Positions 43,698 through 52,157 of a stretch of DNA of 64,000 bases are shown piece after piece; positions within the stretch are counted from its first letter, which is position 1, and each line of letters starts with the position of its first letter. A model generated the notes under the pieces. The model was not told where the DNA came from, searched no databases, and worked only from the letters and a program-made list of their open reading frames with translations. The position numbers and the translations under genes were made by a program. This stretch comes from Marinimicrobium sp038419845 (lineage in GTDB: Bacteria > Pseudomonadota > Gammaproteobacteria > Pseudomonadales > Cellvibrionaceae), in contig NZ_JBCAQT010000002.1 of NCBI RefSeq assembly GCF_038419845.1, positions 302,794 to 366,793 of the forward strand, written 5' to 3'.

Positions 43698-45830
43698 TCA
43701 GAGTGTTTTCAGGTACTCCAGCAGGTCCATGCGCTGCTCGGCCGAGAGCGCGGGCAGCACTTCGCCGTTGGGCTGGGGGGTGCGCCCGGCGGCGTATTCG
43801 TGGCCGCCGTTGCCATCTCCCCGGCGCCCGCTGGTAAAGCGGAAGCCCTCGTAGCCTTCGGTTTTGAAGCCCACCTTGATCGGGTCAAACTCCCGGCTGC
43901 CGACCTGGAAATGGTCCGGGCGGTACTCGCCCTCTTCCGGGTCTCCCTCGCGCTTTTTGGGCAGGAGCAGGTCGTACAGCGTGGGCACCGAGCCGTTGTG
44001 CAGATAGGGCGCCGTGGCCCAGATGCCGTTGAGCGAGCGGCCCTTGTAGGCCAGCAGCGAGTCGTAGGGCCGCGCCGTGGTGTCCGGGCGGTAGTTGCCG
44101 GCCTTGACGCTGTACTCGATGTCGTTTTCAAACAGCGACAGACCCAGGGTATAGAGCCAGTCGAGCCCGCGCCGCAGAGGGTTCTTGTCGGCGTCCGGGG
44201 TGGAAACGGCGCCCTTGGTGACCGACGTCAGAATCTGTACCACCGGGGCGGTTTCTTCCAGCACCAGGGGGCCGACGGCGGTTTTCTGGTAGGTGTTTTT
44301 GAAGTTGCCGGCCTGCCCTTTGTACTCGACGCCGTTGCGGGCGGCGGCCGGGTCGGTGCCCAGTTGCTCGATATCGGTCATTTTGGCGACCACCAGGCGA
44401 TCCCAGGCATCGGGTTGAACCACCTGATGGCAGCTCTGGCAATAGCGTGCGTACAGGCGCTGGCCCCGGGCGGCGCGCTCCCGGTCGATGGCGCCCAGAA
44501 TTTCTTCAGGCCACTGGGGTGATTCCAGGTGCCCCAGGTGGGCTTCCAGCCGCTGCAGATTGACCAGGTCAATGGAGGACTCAAAGGCGATGCGTTCGCG
44601 TTTGTTTTTCTGCCCGGTCAGGTAGCCCGACAGGCTGAAGCCCGGCTCTTTCACTTCCCAGTCCAGCTTGGCGAACACACCGATCACCTCGCCCACATTG
44701 CGGCCCAGCGGCCCGAGTTCGGCGTTGTTGGCCAGCCCATTCCACTGGACGTAATCGGAGTGGGTAATGTCCCAGAGGAAGGGGTAGCTCACCGGGGCAT
44801 TGGGTTCGTTGAATATCTGGTTGCGCAGGCGCAGCATGTCGCGCTGCGACAACCCGGGCAGCCCCGACTCGCTCGACTGCAGGCGGGTCACGATGCGGTT
44901 GAAGGCCTCGTCGTCGATCAGTGTCGGGTCCACGCCCTCCAGCACCTGCTCCACTTCGGCGCGGGTCAGCAGCAGGTCGCCGGTCGGCCCTGTGGCCCTG
45001 AGCAGCAGTTTGGCCAGCTGGTCGCGGTTCAGCACATGCTGGAGCACCCGGTTGTAGATACGGCCAAAGGCGTCCAGGCGCGCGTAGCCGTAGTCGACGT
45101 GACTGTGGTTGACGGTGTTGTAGGTCCGGATCTGCTCGGCCCAGCGGTCCAGATCGTCAATCACCTCCCGGGGTGTGCGGTAGTCGTTGTCCAGCGCCAG
45201 GGCGCGCTCCACCACCCGCTCCTGCTTGGGCGCCTCGTCCCGGGCGGCCACCAGCGCCTTTTCCAGGCCGGCGAGAAATCCGGTCATGTCCGCCATGGCC
45301 GGTCCGCCATCAATGCGAATGGCTTTGCCCTTGTAGTTGATCTGGCCCGTGTGGCAGGCGGCGCAGGTAAAGCCCATGTAGTCCTTGCCCTTGTAGTTTT
45401 CCCTGGCAAAGCCCACGGGGAGGCCGTCAGGATTGAAAAAGGTGGGTTTCTGGGGCAGGTAGCGGTAACGGTCCATGTTGTGGTCATCGCGGAACAGCGT
45501 GTCCGAGTCCGCCTGCTCCAGGGCGATGAACAGGTCGTAGGGCAAAAGTGCCGACCCCTGGGTGGTGTTGTAGTACCAGAGGGTATCGGCCGGCTCCCAG
45601 CCCTGATCCAGATAGATGGGGGTGCTGTAGCTCTCGCCCAGGGCGCCGTCTTCGATTCCGATGGCGCCCCGGTCCGGGTCGCGGTCCAGGTGCTGATAGA
45701 TCTTGCCGGCGGCAAAAGTGACTGCCAGCAGGGCCAGAATGATGCAACCGATCAGGGCTATGAATTTCAGCCGATAGCGCACGGCCAGCAGGGCCATCAG
45801 GCCCAGCTTGAACAGGACGGGGAAAGGCAT
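43698..45830 (-). CDS. RoxA/RoxB-like dihaem cytochrome c protein
   Basis: 710 residues from ATG 45830 (AAGGAG seven bases upstream). An N-terminal membrane helix (about 20-43) is followed by a large periplasmic domain. Two haem c motifs: CAACH at 156-160 (GFTCAACHTGQINYKGKAIR) and CQSCH at 464-468 (ARYCQSCHQVVQPDAWDRL). Size and motifs such as NPDGLPVGFARENY, IRIDGGPAMADMTGF and VSYPFLWDITHSDYVQWNG agree with the RoxA/RoxB family of rubber dioxygenases and related dihaem oxidoreductases. Rubber cleavage is not implied. Membrane anchoring, rather than secretion, differs from RoxA. No partner gene is adjacent. Confidence 0.8.
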   Translation of the reverse strand: MPFPVLFKLGLMALLAVRYRLKFIALIGCIILALLAVTFAAGKIYQHLDRDPDRGAIGIEDGALGESYSTPIYLDQGWEPADTLWYYNTTQGSALLPYDLFIALEQADSDTLFRDDHNMDRYRYLPQKPTFFNPDGLPVGFARENYKGKDYMGFTCAACHTGQINYKGKAIRIDGGPAMADMTGFLAGLEKALVAARDEAPKQERVVERALALDNDYRTPREVIDDLDRWAEQIRTYNTVNHSHVDYGYARLDAFGRIYNRVLQHVLNRDQLAKLLLRATGPTGDLLLTRAEVEQVLEGVDPTLIDDEAFNRIVTRLQSSESGLPGLSQRDMLRLRNQIFNEPNAPVSYPFLWDITHSDYVQWNGLANNAELGPLGRNVGEVIGVFAKLDWEVKEPGFSLSGYLTGQKNKRERIAFESSIDLVNLQRLEAHLGHLESPQWPEEILGAIDRERAARGQRLYARYCQSCHQVVQPDAWDRLVVAKMTDIEQLGTDPAAARNGVEYKGQAGNFKNTYQKTAVGPLVLEETAPVVQILTSVTKGAVSTPDADKNPLRRGLDWLYTLGLSLFENDIEYSVKAGNYRPDTTARPYDSLLAYKGRSLNGIWATAPYLHNGSVPTLYDLLLPKKREGDPEEGEYRPDHFQVGSREFDPIKVGFKTEGYEGFRFTSGRRGDGNGGHEYAAGRTPQPNGEVLPALSAEQRMDLLEYLKTL

Positions 45831-45983
45831 GGGCAAGCTCCTTCGTAACGGTACTCGATCGGGTCGGTACCGCGTTTCCGGTTTTGGGTAAACTCCCTAC
45901 TTCAACCGCGTTTTATTATGGGGTTCTTCAGACGCGCCTATTATCCAGTTTCTGCCACCGGTGGCAAGAAGGCCGGAGGCCCA

Positions 45984-47228
45984 CTAATGGCCTGCCTCTT
46001 TGGGTTGGGGTAACTCCGGCAGAGCGTCGGTGGTGAGCAACAGGCCCTGCTGATAGTACTCGGTGCTCTTTTTATGCTCGCCCAGGTGCGCCAACAATCG
46101 GGCCAGCTCGGCGCAGGTTTCCGGGTACTTGTGAAGCTGCAGACTGCTCTGGAAGTATTCGCGTGCCTTGCCCCAGAGCTGGTTGCGCAGGCTCAGGCGC
46201 CCGAGCGTGAGCATCAGGGTGGCATCGCCGGGGCGCTTTTTCAGCCAGCCTTCGGCGGTGATCAGCTGCTGGCCGGGGTCGGCGGCGGGGATCAGGCCGT
46301 AGAGCCGGACCAGCTCCGGGTCCCAGTGCTTGTGCAGGGTTTTCTGCACCACGGCTTCGGCCTCGCTGTGCAGGCGGTTGTCCAACAGTTGGCGAGCGTA
46401 GAGCCCGGCCACCGCCGGCTGTTTTCTGAGAGGGCCGGGTACCTCGTGCCAGGCCTTGTGCAGCTGTTCCGCCGCCTGATCAGGGTTCTGCGTCCGGGCA
46501 CGCTGGCCGGCCTGCTCCAGCAGGGCGCAGTACAGCTGGCTGGCCAGGGCGTCCAGTTCTTCCTCACTCTGGCTACCATAGGCGCGCAGGCTGGGCAGCA
46601 GCGCTTTCAACGCTTCCCAGTCCTGCAGGGACACATACACCTGGCGCAACAGGTCGAGTACCACGGGGTGCTGAGGCGCTTTGCGTTTGACCCGCTCCAG
46701 GGTCGCCAGGCACTGCTCGTAGCGGCGGCTCATCAACTGCATGCGGGCCTGGGTCAGGGCCACGGCCAGCTCACTGTTGGGGCTGCTCTGCTCGGCCTTG
46801 TGCAACAGCTCCAGCGCCGTGGTCCGGTCGCCCAGCTCATAGGCGGAGCGGGCGGCGGCCAGGTAGTTGATCAGGGGAGTGCCGGACTTGGCGGCGGCGC
46901 GCAACAGCTTGCGCTGCGCCTGCTTCCAGTTGCCCTCGATAAAATCCACCAGTCCGCTGGCGGTGCGTCGCTGGGCCCGGGCGCTGGTACCGGAGAATAG
47001 CCGCTCCGATGCCCTCCGGGTGGCGGAGACGCTGCCATGCACCAGTCGCCCGATCAGCCAGATGACCCCCAGAGCACCGAACAGCAGCAGTGCGGCGAGC
47101 CAGAAGCTCATCTCGATACTGGTGTTCCCCAGCGCGATCAACACATAGCCGCTGTCGGCCTGAATGGCACTCAGGGCGGCAGCGCCCAGTACCATGACCA
47201 GCACAAACACAATCAGGGCCCGCTTCAT
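45984..47228 (-). CDS. hemY: haem biosynthesis-associated TPR membrane protein HemY
   Basis: 414 residues with two N-terminal membrane helices (about 3-22 and 40-62), then TPR-like helices (WKQAQRKLLRAAAKSGTPLINYLAAARSAYELGDRTTALELL; KPGDATLMLTLGRLSLRNQLWGKAREYFQSSLQL). This is the HemY of gammaproteobacteria, unrelated to the protoporphyrinogen oxidase of the same name. It belongs to the hemC-hemD-hemX-hemY operon; its start ATG overlaps the hemX stop by four bases (ATGA). Role in tetrapyrrole metabolism is inferred from the cluster. Confidence 0.93.
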   Translation of the reverse strand: MKRALIVFVLVMVLGAAALSAIQADSGYVLIALGNTSIEMSFWLAALLLFGALGVIWLIGRLVHGSVSATRRASERLFSGTSARAQRRTASGLVDFIEGNWKQAQRKLLRAAAKSGTPLINYLAAARSAYELGDRTTALELLHKAEQSSPNSELAVALTQARMQLMSRRYEQCLATLERVKRKAPQHPVVLDLLRQVYVSLQDWEALKALLPSLRAYGSQSEEELDALASQLYCALLEQAGQRARTQNPDQAAEQLHKAWHEVPGPLRKQPAVAGLYARQLLDNRLHSEAEAVVQKTLHKHWDPELVRLYGLIPAADPGQQLITAEGWLKKRPGDATLMLTLGRLSLRNQLWGKAREYFQSSLQLHKYPETCAELARLLAHLGEHKKSTEYYQQGLLLTTDALPELPQPKEAGH

Positions 47229-48544
47229 GAGTCGGACTCCTCATCTGAGCCATTGTCGGGTGCTTGCTGAAAATCGGGCGACAGGCGATGCAATTGCTCG
47301 ATATGGCTTTCCAGCCGATTGAGGGCGTCGTTCAGGTCCGGTAGCTCGGGCGCAATCGGCGTTTCCGCCAATTCCAGCAGAGTGGCGCGCACTTCCCGGG
47401 TCTGGGGGTTGAGGGTGTAGTGCTCCTCCAGCCAGCCGGCGGCGCGGTTCAGGCTGGTGCGGAAAATCTCGCCCTCCTCGCGCAGCAGCGCCGCCTGGGC
47501 CTGTTCCAGCATCAGTTGCAGCTGCTGGCGCAGATAGAATTGCTCGCGCGGGTCGGCCAGGGCGGTGATGGGTTCTTCGTGGCGACGAATCCGGATATGA
47601 TTGCTCAGCCGCTGCAGCACCCGTCCAAAGCTCTGTTTGACCCGGTCCCAGGCGCCATCGGCTTCTGGTTCTGCATCGGCTTCGGGGGTCGCGCTCGTGT
47701 CGCCCATATCGGGCGTGCGCTCGCTCAGGGGTTCGACCAGTGGCAGGTTGGGAATCTGCTCGCCCAGGGCGAGTAACTGCAGGTAGAGCCCCTCGCGATC
47801 GACCGGGTCGGTTAGCTTCAGCGCCTGAATATCGCTCGCCAGGGCGCGTCGCACCGGTAGCAGGTTGCTGTCGTCCAGGTCGCGCAGGATGGCATCGGCG
47901 GTCTGGGCCAGCGCCAGGGCGTTCTGGCTGTCCCGCTCCAGCACCAGCCGCTGGTTGGCCAGGCGCAGGAGGTACTCGGCCTCGGCCAGCTTCCAATCTT
48001 CCCGGTTGGTGCCGGCGATGGCGCTCAGCCGCCGGTCAACCCGGTTGAGGCGCTGCTCCAGGTTGGCCAGCAGCTCGCTCTGATCACTGTTCTGCTCGCG
48101 CAGGACCTGCTCCAGGTCCTGTTGCACCTGTTGCCGCAGTCGTTGGGGCATCTGCTCCAGCTGGCTTGATTGCTGCTCGAGCGTCCGGCGCTGTTGCGCG
48201 AGGGTCTCGCTCTGGTCTTTCAGGTCATCGTCCAGCTCGGCCAATTCCGTGTCCTGTTCCTGCACGATCTGCCAGACAGTCCAGCTGCCGTAGCCCACCG
48301 CCGCCACCAGCCCCAGTACCACCAGGACAATCAGCGTCAGCAGCGTTTTCTTGCCCTTTCCGCCGCCCGGCTGGCGCGCCTTTCGGCCCGGTTTGGCCGT
48401 CGATTTGGGGGGTGCACTGCCCTTTTCACCCGAGGGGGTGGGGTCTTTTTTGACCTCAGCTTTGGACTCAGCCTTTGACTCAGGATGGGACTCAGGTTTG
48501 GGCTCAGTGCTGGAATCGGTGTTGCTGTCGTTGGTGTCAGTCAC
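47225..48544 (-). CDS. hemX: HemX (uroporphyrinogen-III C-methyltransferase-like family, membrane protein)
   Basis: 439 residues. A cytoplasmic Glu/Lys/Ser/Pro-rich N-terminus (about 1-65), one membrane helix (KKTLLTLIVLVVLGLVAAVGYGSW), then a long coiled coil (about 95-160: LAELDDDLKDQSETLAQQRRTLEQQSSQLEQMPQRLRQQVQQDL) and a periplasmic helical domain. It lacks the SAM-methyltransferase motifs despite the historical annotation. The start lies eight bases inside the hemD end. Part of the hem operon. Confidence 0.92.
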   Translation of the reverse strand: MTDTNDSNTDSSTEPKPESHPESKAESKAEVKKDPTPSGEKGSAPPKSTAKPGRKARQPGGGKGKKTLLTLIVLVVLGLVAAVGYGSWTVWQIVQEQDTELAELDDDLKDQSETLAQQRRTLEQQSSQLEQMPQRLRQQVQQDLEQVLREQNSDQSELLANLEQRLNRVDRRLSAIAGTNREDWKLAEAEYLLRLANQRLVLERDSQNALALAQTADAILRDLDDSNLLPVRRALASDIQALKLTDPVDREGLYLQLLALGEQIPNLPLVEPLSERTPDMGDTSATPEADAEPEADGAWDRVKQSFGRVLQRLSNHIRIRRHEEPITALADPREQFYLRQQLQLMLEQAQAALLREEGEIFRTSLNRAAGWLEEHYTLNPQTREVRATLLELAETPIAPELPDLNDALNRLESHIEQLHRLSPDFQQAPDNGSDEESDS

Positions 48545-49385
48545 GGTCTAGGGTTCCGTTGGTCTGAAGGAGTGCCGGGTCGTTCACAGCCTGGTGTAAA
48601 GCGTCCAGCATACTCGGGTCGGTGGCGTTCTCCGCAATGAATACGCGGGTAAAGCCCAGTGTCTTTGCCTGCTGCGCCACCCGTTCGCCGGGTACCAGTA
48701 TGGGCGCCCGGGCCAGGGTTCGTCGAGCCGGCCCGTCGATCGGCAATTGCGCCAGTGTCTGGGCGTAATTTTCCAGAGTCTCGCCACTGTGTAAAGCGAC
48801 AATCAGTGGCTCCGCCGAAGCATCCGTCAGTGCCCGGTCCAGCCGCTCGGCGGCGCCGGTCGGCACCACCCGCTGGTAGAGCTCGCAGTAATGGACCCGC
48901 GCGCCACGGGTCTGTAGCGTTTCGCCCAGTATTCCGCGCCCACCTCGGCCGCGAAAAATCACAATGCGTTGTTCCTCTACCTGCTCTTGTTGCAGGGGGG
49001 CGGACCGCAACAGGGCCTCGCTGTTCATCGCGCCCCGGCTCTGCAGGGCGGTCACTTCAATGCCGTGCTCACGCAGCGCCTCGGCGGTGCGCTCGCCCAC
49101 GGCAAAGTATTCGATGCCGATGGGCAGCTGGGGCCAGTAGTCCTCCAGCCACTCCAGCGCATAGGCCACGGCATTCTGGCTGACAAAAATCGCCTTCTGG
49201 TACAGGTCGAAGTCCAGAATGATGTTCTTGATCGCCTGCTTCTCCGCCGGTTCCGTCAGTGCCTCCAGGGCCATCATGGGCACGGCAATGGGCTCGGCGC
49301 CTTGCCCGGCGAGCGTCCGGGCCCAGGCCTGCGCTTGGGGTTCGGGCCGGGTAATCAGCACCCGCAGGCCCTCGAGCCCGGCCAT
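48537..49385 (-). CDS. hemD: uroporphyrinogen-III synthase
   Basis: 282 residues, soluble. Family landmarks: LRVLITRPEPQAQAWARTLAGQGAEPIAVPMMALE (first domain), AIFVSQNAVAYALEW, YFAVGERTAEALREHGIEV and GGRGILGETLQTRGARVHYCELYQR in the linker. It cyclises hydroxymethylbilane with ring-D inversion to uroporphyrinogen III. hemC ends two bases upstream, hemX overlaps downstream. Confidence 0.92.
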   Translation of the reverse strand: MAGLEGLRVLITRPEPQAQAWARTLAGQGAEPIAVPMMALEALTEPAEKQAIKNIILDFDLYQKAIFVSQNAVAYALEWLEDYWPQLPIGIEYFAVGERTAEALREHGIEVTALQSRGAMNSEALLRSAPLQQEQVEEQRIVIFRGRGGRGILGETLQTRGARVHYCELYQRVVPTGAAERLDRALTDASAEPLIVALHSGETLENYAQTLAQLPIDGPARRTLARAPILVPGERVAQQAKTLGFTRVFIAENATDPSMLDALHQAVNDPALLQTNGTLDRD

Positions 49386-49387
49386 CG

Positions 49388-50320
49388 CTAGCGCTCCTGG
49401 CCGTAGACGTTGGCCAGAATGCGATCGGCGCCGGCGGCCAGCAGCCGCTCGGCCAGGGCCGTGCCCATTGCCTCATTGTCGGCAATGGGGCCGCGCAGCT
49501 CGTCATACAGCATTTTTTTGCCATCGGGCGAGCCGACCAGGGCCCGCAACCAGAGGCCTTCCTCGCAAGGTATAGCATAGCAGCCTATGGGTGTTTCGCA
49601 GCTACCTTGCAGGCGCCGGTTCATGGCGCGCTCGGCCAGCACAAGGTCGGCCGTATCCTGGTGATGCAGAGGGCGGATCAGCTCGATGGTGCGCGTATCG
49701 TCATTGCGACACTCGATACCCACGGCACCCTGCCCCCCTGCGGGCAGGCTCTCTTCGGGGGCAATACGGCTGCGGATCCGGTCCTCGAGTTCGAGCCGGA
49801 TCAGCCCGGCAGTAGCCAGCACAATGGCGTCGTATTCGCCGTCGTCCAGCTTGCGCAGCCGGGTCTGGACGTTGCCGCGCAGAAATTTCACCTGCAGGTC
49901 TGGTCGCGCGGCCAGAATCTGGCACTGACGGCGCAGGCTGGAGGTGCCCACCACCGTGCCGGCGGGCATGTCACTGAGCTGATCGTAGTGATTGGAGACA
50001 AAGGCATCGCGCGGATCTTCGCGCGGGCAGATCACCGGCAGGCCCAGTCCTTCGGGAAACTCCATGGGCACATCCTTCATGGAGTGCACGGCAATGTCGG
50101 CCTCATCGCTGGTAATGGCGCGCTCCAGCTCTTTGACGAACAACCCCTTGCCACCCACTTTGGCCAGGGGCACATCCAGAATTTCGTCGCCCCGGCTGCT
50201 AAGGGGCACCAGCTCCACGGTCAGGCCCGGGTGGTGGCGCTCCAGCTCGGCTTTGACGTACTCCGCCTGCCAGAGGGCGAGCAGGGATTTGCGGGTGGCA
50301 ATGCGTAAGGTCTCGGACAT
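49388..50320 (-). CDS. hemC: hydroxymethylbilane synthase (porphobilinogen deaminase)
   Basis: 310 residues, the normal length. Landmarks: LRIATRKSLLALWQAEYVKAEL, GLFVKELERAITSDEADIAVHSMKDVPMEFPEGL, VGTSSLRRQCQILAARPDLQVKFLRGNVQTRLRKLDDGEYDAIVLATAGLIRL, GQGAVGIECR, and the dipyrromethane-attaching Cys in NRRLQGSCETPIGCYA. It polymerises four porphobilinogen molecules. It is the first gene of hemCDXY; algR lies 1.1 kb further, with one unrelated gene between. Confidence 0.97.
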   Translation of the reverse strand: MSETLRIATRKSLLALWQAEYVKAELERHHPGLTVELVPLSSRGDEILDVPLAKVGGKGLFVKELERAITSDEADIAVHSMKDVPMEFPEGLGLPVICPREDPRDAFVSNHYDQLSDMPAGTVVGTSSLRRQCQILAARPDLQVKFLRGNVQTRLRKLDDGEYDAIVLATAGLIRLELEDRIRSRIAPEESLPAGGQGAVGIECRNDDTRTIELIRPLHHQDTADLVLAERAMNRRLQGSCETPIGCYAIPCEEGLWLRALVGSPDGKKMLYDELRGPIADNEAMGTALAERLLAAGADRILANVYGQER

Positions 50321-50478
50321 AATTCATCCAGTTGAGAGTGCGTGTTAACGCAGGATGATACCAGACAAGCGCCGGGGGGAAGCAGACTCGGCCTCAATGC
50401 CGCCTTTATCCGTAGTCACCGCTCGACGCTTCGCATTACACTGGGACAACGAAAAACGCTGATTCAACGGGAGCATTG

Positions 50479-51387
50479 ATGCGCAAGGCGGTTATTGTGA
50501 TTGTGGTGGCAGCGGCCGCCGCCGGAGGCTTTTATCGGCTGAGTACCGACCCTTCCCGGGATTCGGCGTCGGAGCCCTCGCGCATCAGCCCCTCACCGGC
50601 CGACTCGACGACCTCCGAGAATCCTCCGGAGACAAACCAGTCAGAAGCGGCCTGGCAGAAGCTGCGCGGTCGCCTGAATGAACGTCTGGCGGAAGTGCCG
50701 GCGGGCGGCTCCGAGAATGACGCGGATGCGCAAGCAGAAGGGGAGCCGCCAGTGTTCGATACTCGAGCGGACTGGCTGGCCGCTGCTGGCGTGACCCCGG
50801 AGGAAGAGGAGGAGTATTTCGCCTGGGCCCTGGAGCGCGGCATCGAACTGGAATCCCTCGGTTATGAGTATTACGACCGCGAGACATTGCAGGCCCTGGC
50901 CGACAGTGGCGATCTCTTTGCTCTGCAGCGCCTCGGCGATCAGGCCGCCTGGGGTGAGCAGCAGCTTGAGCAGGCCGAAGTACTGTACCGCGAGGCGGCC
51001 ACACGCGGGTCGGTCGTGGCCCTCGACCGCCTGGCGCTCAACGAGACCTCAAAGGCCATGGCCTCCGCGCATGAGGATCAACACCAGAGCGCCAAAGGGC
51101 ACTTATTGAAAGCGCTGGCCTGGAACGAAGTCTCCCGGCGCCGCAGCGGTGGCCTCCCCATCCCCGCCATGCGCGAGGCCAATGTGCGTCAACACCTGGA
51201 GAAACTCGACGTGAGCCTGGGCGACGACGACCGGGAGCGCATTCAGGCGCAAGCCGAAGCGCTCTATCAACAGCTGTCAGAGAGGCGGGAAAAACTGGAT
51301 CTGGGAGATTTCGACAACGCCAAAGCGGCGCTGATCGAAAAGCTTGAGCGCCAGGGGCTGGACAAGCCGTCGATACGGGATCCCTGA
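50479..51387 (+). CDS. hypothetical membrane-anchored protein with Sel1/TPR-like C-terminal helices
   Basis: 302 residues from ATG 50479 (GGGAGC about eight bases upstream). An N-terminal hydrophobic segment (KAVIVIVVAAAAAGGFY) is followed by a disordered Ser/Pro/Glu-rich stretch, then helical repeats similar to Sel1-like units: GDLFALQRLGDQAAWGEQQLEQAEVLYREAATRGSVVALDRLA. Such repeats bind proteins. It is inserted between algR and hemC on the opposite strand, interrupting the block seen in Pseudomonas; no homologue recognised. Confidence 0.6.
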   Translation: MRKAVIVIVVAAAAAGGFYRLSTDPSRDSASEPSRISPSPADSTTSENPPETNQSEAAWQKLRGRLNERLAEVPAGGSENDADAQAEGEPPVFDTRADWLAAAGVTPEEEEEYFAWALERGIELESLGYEYYDRETLQALADSGDLFALQRLGDQAAWGEQQLEQAEVLYREAATRGSVVALDRLALNETSKAMASAHEDQHQSAKGHLLKALAWNEVSRRRSGGLPIPAMREANVRQHLEKLDVSLGDDDRERIQAQAEALYQQLSERREKLDLGDFDNAKAALIEKLERQGLDKPSIRDP

Positions 51388-51413
51388 TTTACACGAGTCG
51401 CCGGTTTTCGTAG

Positions 51414-52154
51414 TCACAGCTTCTGTAACAAATCTTTCAACGCCCCGGCATGCCGCCGGCTCACCGGCGGGCGTTGCTCGGTGTCGGCCAGGCGCACCTG
51501 GTAGTGGCCGTCGCCGTTGCGCTCCATGGCCTGGATATGCTGCACGGATACCAGAGCGCTGCGGTGGGTGCGCAGAAAACGGTTGCCGAACTCCTCTTCC
51601 AGTTCCTTCAGGGTTTCATCCAGCAGGTGTTCGCCTTTGAGGTGGTGTACGGTGACGTATTTCTGGTCGGCGATGAAGTAGCGCACCTCCTCCAGTGGGA
51701 TCAGTTCCACGCCGCGCGGGGTGCGGGCGCTGATATGGCTGCGGCCGTTGTGGCTACTCTGGGAGGCTTCGGTCTGTTTGGCCTGGCGCTGCAGTTTGTT
51801 GGGGCGGCGGGCTTTTTCCAGCACTTCCAATAACTGCTCGGCGCGCACGGGCTTGAGCAGGTAGCCCACCGCATCGGTGCCGAAGGCGTCCAGGGCGTAT
51901 TGGTCGAAGGCGGTACAGAAAATCACCGCGGGCGGGTCGTCCAGCTCACCGATCTGGTGGGCGGCGCTCAGGCCATCCTCTCCGGGCATGCGCACATCCA
52001 GCAGCACCACATCCGGGTCCTGGGCTGAAATGGCGCCCAGGGCGGAGGCGGTGTCGCCCGCCTGGCCTACCACCCGGTAGCCGTCAAGCTGGTCCACCAT
52101 GCGCGTCAGGCGCTCGCGCGCCAGAGGTTCGTCGTCGACGATCAATACATCCAT
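51414..52154 (-). CDS. algR: AlgR-type LytTR response regulator
   Basis: 246 residues. Receiver domain (about 1-120): MDVLIVDDEPLARERLTRMVDQLDGYRVVGQAGDT, VVLLDVRMPGEDGL with phosphoacceptor Asp, and YLLKPVRAEQLLEVL. The C-terminal LytTR DNA-binding domain (about 140-245) contains GVELIPLEEVRYFIADQKYVTVHHLKGEHLLDETLKELEEEFGNRFLRTHRSALVSV. Position next to algZ, argH and hem genes is the Pseudomonas algR locus layout. The start is three bases before the algZ stop region. Confidence 0.94.
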   Translation of the reverse strand: MDVLIVDDEPLARERLTRMVDQLDGYRVVGQAGDTASALGAISAQDPDVVLLDVRMPGEDGLSAAHQIGELDDPPAVIFCTAFDQYALDAFGTDAVGYLLKPVRAEQLLEVLEKARRPNKLQRQAKQTEASQSSHNGRSHISARTPRGVELIPLEEVRYFIADQKYVTVHHLKGEHLLDETLKELEEEFGNRFLRTHRSALVSVQHIQAMERNGDGHYQVRLADTEQRPPVSRRHAGALKDLLQKL

Positions 52155-52157
52155 GGG

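Noticed and set aside
44529..45848. 439-codon plus-strand frame opposite the dihaem cytochrome
   Set aside because: Overlaps the whole haem protein in antisense and shows no family features.
45984..47228. HemY as protoporphyrinogen oxidase
   Set aside because: It has TPR helices and membrane anchors, with no FAD-binding motif; the shared name is misleading.
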